Origin: Lojkania enalia | Taxonomy: Eukaryota > Ascomycota > Dothideomycetes > Pleosporales | NCBI GenBank assembly: GCA_010094045.1 | Contig: ML986585.1 | Location: forward strand, 441,472 to 505,471 | Reading direction: 5' to 3' | Length of the DNA: 64,000 bases | Shown: in pieces, positions 59,144 through 64,000 of the stretch | Layout of the letters: each line of letters begins with the position of its first letter | Position numbering within the stretch: position 1 is the first letter of the stretch | Made by a program: the position numbers and the translations under genes | Notes under the pieces: model-generated | The model's input: only the letters and a program-made list of their open reading frames with translations | What the model was told of the DNA's origin: nothing | Databases searched by the model: none

Positions 59144-60984
59144 TATTTATTTATTTGGAAAGTTGGAAACGGGATAGGATGGGAGGAGTGAGGAAAGTGT
59201 GGGGATGGTGGGGATAGGGATGGTTTTGTGGGTTATATGAGGGAGATGTGAGTTGGCATTTTGGCCGTTTGCGGGCGACGTGGTTGGATGGGAGGTTATT
59301 TGGATAGAGTATAGCGAGTATTTAAATGGTGGTTAGGGAATCTTTGGGTTTTTAAACGTAGGCTTGGAGATGTTATCATGGGAATTGCTTGCTGAGTTTG
59401 CGATGGCATGTTGAGCTTTGTGCAAGATACGTATCGACGAGAGTCTGTGATTAGATTTCGGATAAATTTCGGGGCCGAGGAGCCCTTTTCAGAATTCTAT
59501 AATTAGAAATTTGAGGCTAAAGATGAAGAAAATAGCTACAGAGGGTTGACTAAGGATTGAGGGTTCCAAAGATTGCAGTCAGGCATGGTGGTTAATGCAC
59601 TATATACATTTATCCTTTCTTGTTATGAACACTGTGATAGGGATTTGGCGAGTCTATTGAGTACGATTTCCCACTACCGTACGGGAGCAAGTTATCCAGT
59701 TGCAGGTTGTATCAGATACCATCGCACGATATCAAATCACACTGGATATTAGCTGATATACCCTTCCTTATATACATAAATATGGCCTGCTGGCCATCCT
59801 CAATCAATCAGTTCAGCTCCTCATCTCCCTCCCTGAGACAAGATTCGCCTCTCACCACAAACACAGATGCCAATAGGCGCCGCCTCTATGGCTAGGGCTT
59901 GATCCAACATCAGCCACTGTGGAAGCCTACTCGGATGAGGGCTTGATAAGTCACAACAGATGGACGTCTGTCGGAAACCACCAATCGGACAGTGAGCAGT
60001 GGGACTACGGGGACTGGGGAGACGATTAGTTGGACTACGAGGCATGGCACAACCTATGCACGGGACCGTGTCAGGTATGCCCTGGGTATCCTGTTGCTAA
60101 GCACGAGCAGGACAGACCTAACAAACCTAATAAGCAGGGCTTAGCAGTCTTAGGCCTTTCTATATAAGTCGATAGATCTCCTACCTAGATTGAGCTCTAT
60201 ATAGTTATTACTCTAGTTGAATATACTCGTTACCACTATACCCTGAGAATGGCGGTCCTTTACTCTCTCTTCATTGAAGCCTAACCTCCCGACCTCGGTC
60301 CACTTAACGACGTCCACGCCCTCCCTCTTTGTCAAGTAAAACTGGAAAGTCGCTTGGTCGTGGTACCAGCAGTACACCAAGGTTGGTAACAATTCTCCTA
60401 ATCACTCGAGCTTCGGCAAATGATCAATTCTTGATTTGTGAGCAAAACAGGCATCCTTATTGCTTGGATTCTTAAAGAGAGTTTTAGACGCACAAACATA
60501 GAGCTATATTAAGTGTTCAGAATTTTCGCTTAAACTTCGTATTTATCAGTACGACACCATAAGACTCGGATCTATATTTAACCGAAGTCCGCGAAGGTAT
60601 AATGATATACGAGTAAGGGCATCTCACCTTCCATATCTAGCAAGGCGTCATTCTTCACAGTCATAAACGCGTACTACTATAATTTGAACTTGCAAGGTCA
60701 GGGCTGGAGCAGGTCGGCCGCCCTACCCGCTAGCGATAGCAATATCAAGTGGCAATACTATATGCTATGTCATATCCATATGGCACTATAGTTCTAAGCA
60801 TGCTGACATATCTCCACCTGTTCTATATCTACTTAAGCTTAAAACCTTCATCTTAAAGCGGCACGAAAGCCTGTTCTCCCTGCTTTCTCTTTACCAAATC
60901 TAGGCCGAGAATATGAATTGTCGGATGTCGTTATGTTCTTCGTGAGCTCCACGTGTAGGCAATTGCTTGAGATTCTACTCTACC
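59144..60984. other. intergenic accessory DNA with an LTR-like repeat
   Basis: There is no intact gene. The segment to about 59340 is G-rich and is presumably the promoter of the RING gene. An LTR-like repeat occupies 59708-59866. The remainder to 60984 looks like old repeat debris. Confidence 0.4.
59708..59866 (+). repeat. dispersed LTR-like repeat, copy 2 (copy 1 at 22026)
   Basis: This segment is similar to 22026-22174 along its length, starting TGTATCAGATA and ending CTCTCACCACAAACACA. The TG...CA ends and the TATATACATAAATATGG element fit a short LTR. I found no matching second LTR or internal coding region next to it, so it is a fragment or solo copy. Confidence 0.65.
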
Positions 60985-61294
60985 TGTCACGGTAACACCG
61001 CGACACCTCTGTACCTACACCACTCCCACTATAATACCCCAAACTAGCTGCCAGCGACAGCTACCAAACTTACTGCCAGCCAGAGTATGGTTGACATAGC
61101 ACGGCCATGATGGAGGAAGGTTTCGCCGACCCGACTAGTCCGTGCAGCAGCACAGACCTAGCCCCTATAAAAACCTGCACATTGTAGATACCTGGAGTCT
61201 TTACGCAACGTCTTAACATTCACACGTAGTACGTAGCAATAGAATTAACTGCCTGAAGTACATTTAACTAGCCGCACGTAAGCGTTCCGTGACA
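60985..61294. mobile_element. solo LTR with 5-bp target-site duplication
   Basis: The 310-bp segment begins TGTCACGG and ends CCGTGACA, an exact 8-bp inverted terminal match with the canonical TG...CA ends. It is flanked on both sides by CTACC (60980-60984 and 61295-61299), a perfect 5-bp target-site duplication. No retrotransposon genes are inside. This is what is left after recombination between the two LTRs of a retroelement. Its right end is 363 bp from the start codon of the HET-NLR gene. Confidence 0.85.
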
Positions 61295-61656
61295 CTACCT
61301 GTCCATAATAGAATTAGATACCAGCACTACCGAATATACCCTCGTACTCTAGTAAATGAAAGACATTTGCTTGTTTAGCATCATAGCTAGAGTAGGTCAA
61401 GTTTTCAGCCGTAGAGACATCAAAAGCCAATCACTTTAGAAGCCACTAGATGTCGCTTACTAGGAATGATCTTTTTGTCACGTGATGCTAAATCTTCAGC
61501 TCAGCCTTGTTGCCGATGCCTGCCCCACCATCCTGTGGCCTTTCTTAACATGCTTTCCTTACCAGCACAGTTGCGGTTCTTCGATCCTTAGCTCGGGCCC
61601 TTAACAGAGGCTTATTCTGGCACTTTCTACAAGGCCTCACTCACAATCTTCTCCTC
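61295..61656 (+). promoter_or_regulatory. upstream region of the HET-NB-ARC gene
   Basis: This region lies between the solo LTR and the ATG at 61657. It ends in a C/T-rich leader (CTTCTCCTC just before the ATG). No specific site was recognised. Confidence 0.35.
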
Positions 61657-64000
61657 ATGCGTCTTTTGCAGCTTAAGAAGGACGGCGGGTTCAGCCTGGT
61701 CGAGCGTATTGGTAGAAACGTTCCACCATATGCAATCCTCTCGCATACATGGGGAGCGAATGATGATGATGAAGTTAATTTTAAAGATTTGGTTCAGGGG
61801 ACGGGAACGAGTAAGCCAGGTTATGACAAGCTTCGTTTCTGCTACAAGCAAGCTACAAAAGATAGTATTGATTATGTCTGGATAGATACCTGCTGCATCG
61901 ATAGGTCGAGCAGCGTAGAGCTCTCAGAAGCTATTAACTCTATGTTTCGATGGTATCATGAATCTGTTAAATGCTATGTATATCTATCAGATGTTTCGAC
62001 GAGCAGCGTCACCAGCAACAATCTACCTTTTTGGAAGAGTCGATGGTTCACCCGAGGGTGGACACTACAGGAACTCCTTGCTCCAAAATCAGCACTGTTT
62101 TACTCTGTAGAAGGTAATCTAATTGACGATAGAGATTCGCTTGCAAAGGAAATTGCCGAGATTACAGGTATAGCCTCTAGTGCTATTCAGGGACGTCCTC
62201 TGTTACACTTTAGTGTGGAAGAGCGCATGTCATGGGTGGCGAGGCGCGAGACAAAACGTGAGGAGGACATGGCCTACTCTTTGTTGGGTATCTTCGACAT
62301 CCATATGCCGCTTATCTATGGCGAAGGCAAAGAGAAAGCGTTCAAGAGGCTTCAGAAAGAGATCCAAGAGTGTTCTACGGACCAAGCAAAACAGAAGCCT
62401 AGACCATCTCTGAACCTGCCGTACAACAGAGACCCCGACTTCGTGGACCGTCCCGATATCTTAACTTGGATCAACGGAAGGTGCCTAGCCAAATCTAGTC
62501 GCACTGCACTTGTCGGTCTCGGCGGTATAGGGTAGGCAAACCGCAAGCTATAACAGCTCTATAGTCCTGACAATACAATAGGAAGTCACAGGTCGCAATT
62601 CAGTACTGTTACAATATCCGGGCTGCGTCCCCGCATACTTGGGTGTTCTGGGTGCATGCGGGCACGCAAGCAAGGTTCGAAGACGGCTACCGTAGAATTG
62701 CTGAGGCAACAAAGATAGACGGCTATGATAACCCTAAAGTAGATGTCCTGCGACTCGTGCGTAGCTGGTTATGCCACGAATCGAACGGACGGTGGGTGAT
62801 GGTGGTCGATAATGCTGACGATCCGGACGTACTTTTCCCGCCGCTTCACAGAGCACAAGAAAAAGATCCGCTGTCAGACTTCCTGCCGCAATCGCCAAAC
62901 GGGTCCATCCTTATAACTTCTCGGAGCCGAGATGTAGCGTTTAGACTAACGGGAAGCCAGAGCTCCATCTTAGAGGTCAGGCCAATGAAGGAGGCCGATG
63001 CGCTGGTTCTTCTGGAGAGAAAGCTTGGCTGTAAACCGGAAGAAGACAATGCGGTCGAGCTGCTACGTGTTCTCGACTGCATGCCGCTTGCTATTACGCA
63101 GGCAGCGGCTTACATCGCACAGAGAGCGCCGCGTATGACCGTCTCGAGATACCTAGACGAGGTTCGTAGAAGCGACCACGATAGGGCTCGTCTGCTGAAG
63201 AAGGATGTAGGGGACAGTCGCAGGGATGGTAGAGCATCTAACTCAATTATGGCTACCTGGCAGATCTCGTTCGAATATATCAGGAGAAAAATCCCGACTG
63301 CAGCTCAGCTTTTATCGCTCATGAGCCTTTTCGACCGACAGGGCATTCCGGAGCGGCTTCTATACGACCGATACGTAAAAGAAGGTGATGGGGAGGCGGA
63401 TTTTGAAGAAGATATTCATACGCTGACCAGCTATTCCCTAGTAGGGATGAACGCCAACGGGAAGGAATTTGAAATGCACCAACTAGTGCAGTTTTCCACA
63501 AAGAAATGGCTCGAGTTGAATCAGGAGCTGGAGCAGTGGAAGGGCACGTATGCAATCCTTATGGACGCCAACTACCCGATTGGACGGCACGAGAACTGGA
63601 TAGTGTGCCAAGCGCTCTTTCCGCACGCGCAAGCTGCGGAACGCTGTCAGCCGGAGCATCCAAAGGCGCTGAAGGCATGGGCGTCGGTGCTATTCAAAGC
63701 AGCATGGTATGCAGGCGAGATGGGCCAGTACGACATAGCACAAAGACTGGGATCTACTGCTCTTAGCGCGAGAGAAGCTCTCCTAGGAGCAGAACACCCA
63801 GATACGCTCAATAGCCTCAACAGCCTTGGAATAGTTCTGAACGGGCAAGGGAGGTACAAAGAAGCCGAAAGAATGCATCAACGTGGGCTCAAAGCACAGG
63901 AAAGGGAAATCGGGCCGGAGCATCCGGACACGTTGACCAGCATGGCTAACCTAGCATCGACGTACCGGAATCAAGGGCGGTGGAAGGAGGCGGAAGAGCT
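61657..64000 (+). CDS. HET-NB-ARC-TPR fungal NLR receptor, truncated by the window edge
   Basis: Exon 1 61657-62531, intron 62532-62581 (GTAGGC...ATAG), exon 2 62582 to the edge; 764 codons are visible without a break. The HET domain (about 1-200) has PYAILSHTWG, YVWIDTCCID and WFTRGWTLQELLAP, followed by MAYSLLGIFDIHMPLIYGEG (about 208-227). The NB-ARC NTPase follows: P-loop GLGGIGKSQ (about 286-294, split by the intron after GG of the glycine codon), Walker B WVMVVDNADD (about 363), GSILITSR (about 399) and CMPLAI (about 457). An MHD-like FEMHQLVQF lies at about 587. C-terminal 42-residue TPRs begin near 690 (AEHPDTLNSLNSLGIVLNGQGRYKEAE, split here only by the window). Such proteins act in heterokaryon incompatibility or innate immunity: repeats sense a ligand, NB-ARC oligomerises, and HET triggers cell death. 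The ligand is unknown. Confidence 0.93.

Noticed and set aside
1..64000. A CRISPR array, prophage, operon or a single unified novel system.
   Set aside because: Introns and gene content show fungal nuclear DNA; no regularly spaced repeats or phage genes were seen. The most system-like element is the HET-NB-ARC-TPR receptor, which belongs to a known class.

Overview
The window is nuclear DNA of a filamentous ascomycete (Pezizomycotina). Protein genes carry many short GT-AG introns (mostly 42-66 bp). The gene set (SreA-type GATA factor, HET-domain NLR, Zn2Cys6 factor, GH79 enzyme, SNG1-like protein) and the RIP-like decay of repeats fit that group. I cannot fix the class or species from sequence alone.

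Layout. Positions 1-26 kb are gene-poor accessory DNA. They hold a small secreted Cys protein (271-459), an F-box-like protein (4722-5664), a GH79 glycosidase (6219-8134), an SNG1-like membrane protein (10056-11537), a fold-back Fot/pogo transposon relic (16176-17823), a Zn2Cys6 factor with awkward splice sites (18079-19822) and a stretch of decayed genes with in-frame stops (about 20.7-25.5 kb). Positions 26.4-59.2 kb are a conserved housekeeping block: sreA (minus), TVP15 (minus, seven exons), eIF2B-alpha/GCN3 (minus), RPN1 (minus) divergent from RIO2 (plus), an RBMS-like RRM protein (minus), NADPH-cytochrome P450 reductase (minus) divergent from the giant PAG1/TAO3 gene (plus), and a RING protein (minus). 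From 59.7 kb the window returns to accessory DNA: an LTR-like repeat also found at 22.0 kb, a 310-bp solo LTR with perfect target-site duplication, and a HET-NB-ARC-TPR receptor gene running off the right edge.

How the genes work together. The housekeeping genes are unrelated in pathway (iron regulation, Golgi trafficking, translation initiation, proteasome, 40S maturation, P450 electron supply, polarised growth), as is usual for fungal chromosomes; the two divergent pairs share intergenic promoters. The most interesting system is the right-edge NLR, a modular allorecognition or immunity-type receptor whose P-loop is split by an intron exactly between the HET part and the NTPase. The other notable items are the inverted-duplicated pogo relic, RIP-like nonsense mutation in a gene relic, a GC-AG intron and an apparent one-base frameshift in the RRM gene, and a 15-nt microexon in TVP15.

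Exon coordinates were derived by reading splice consensus and protein continuity by eye; no search or alignment was run.
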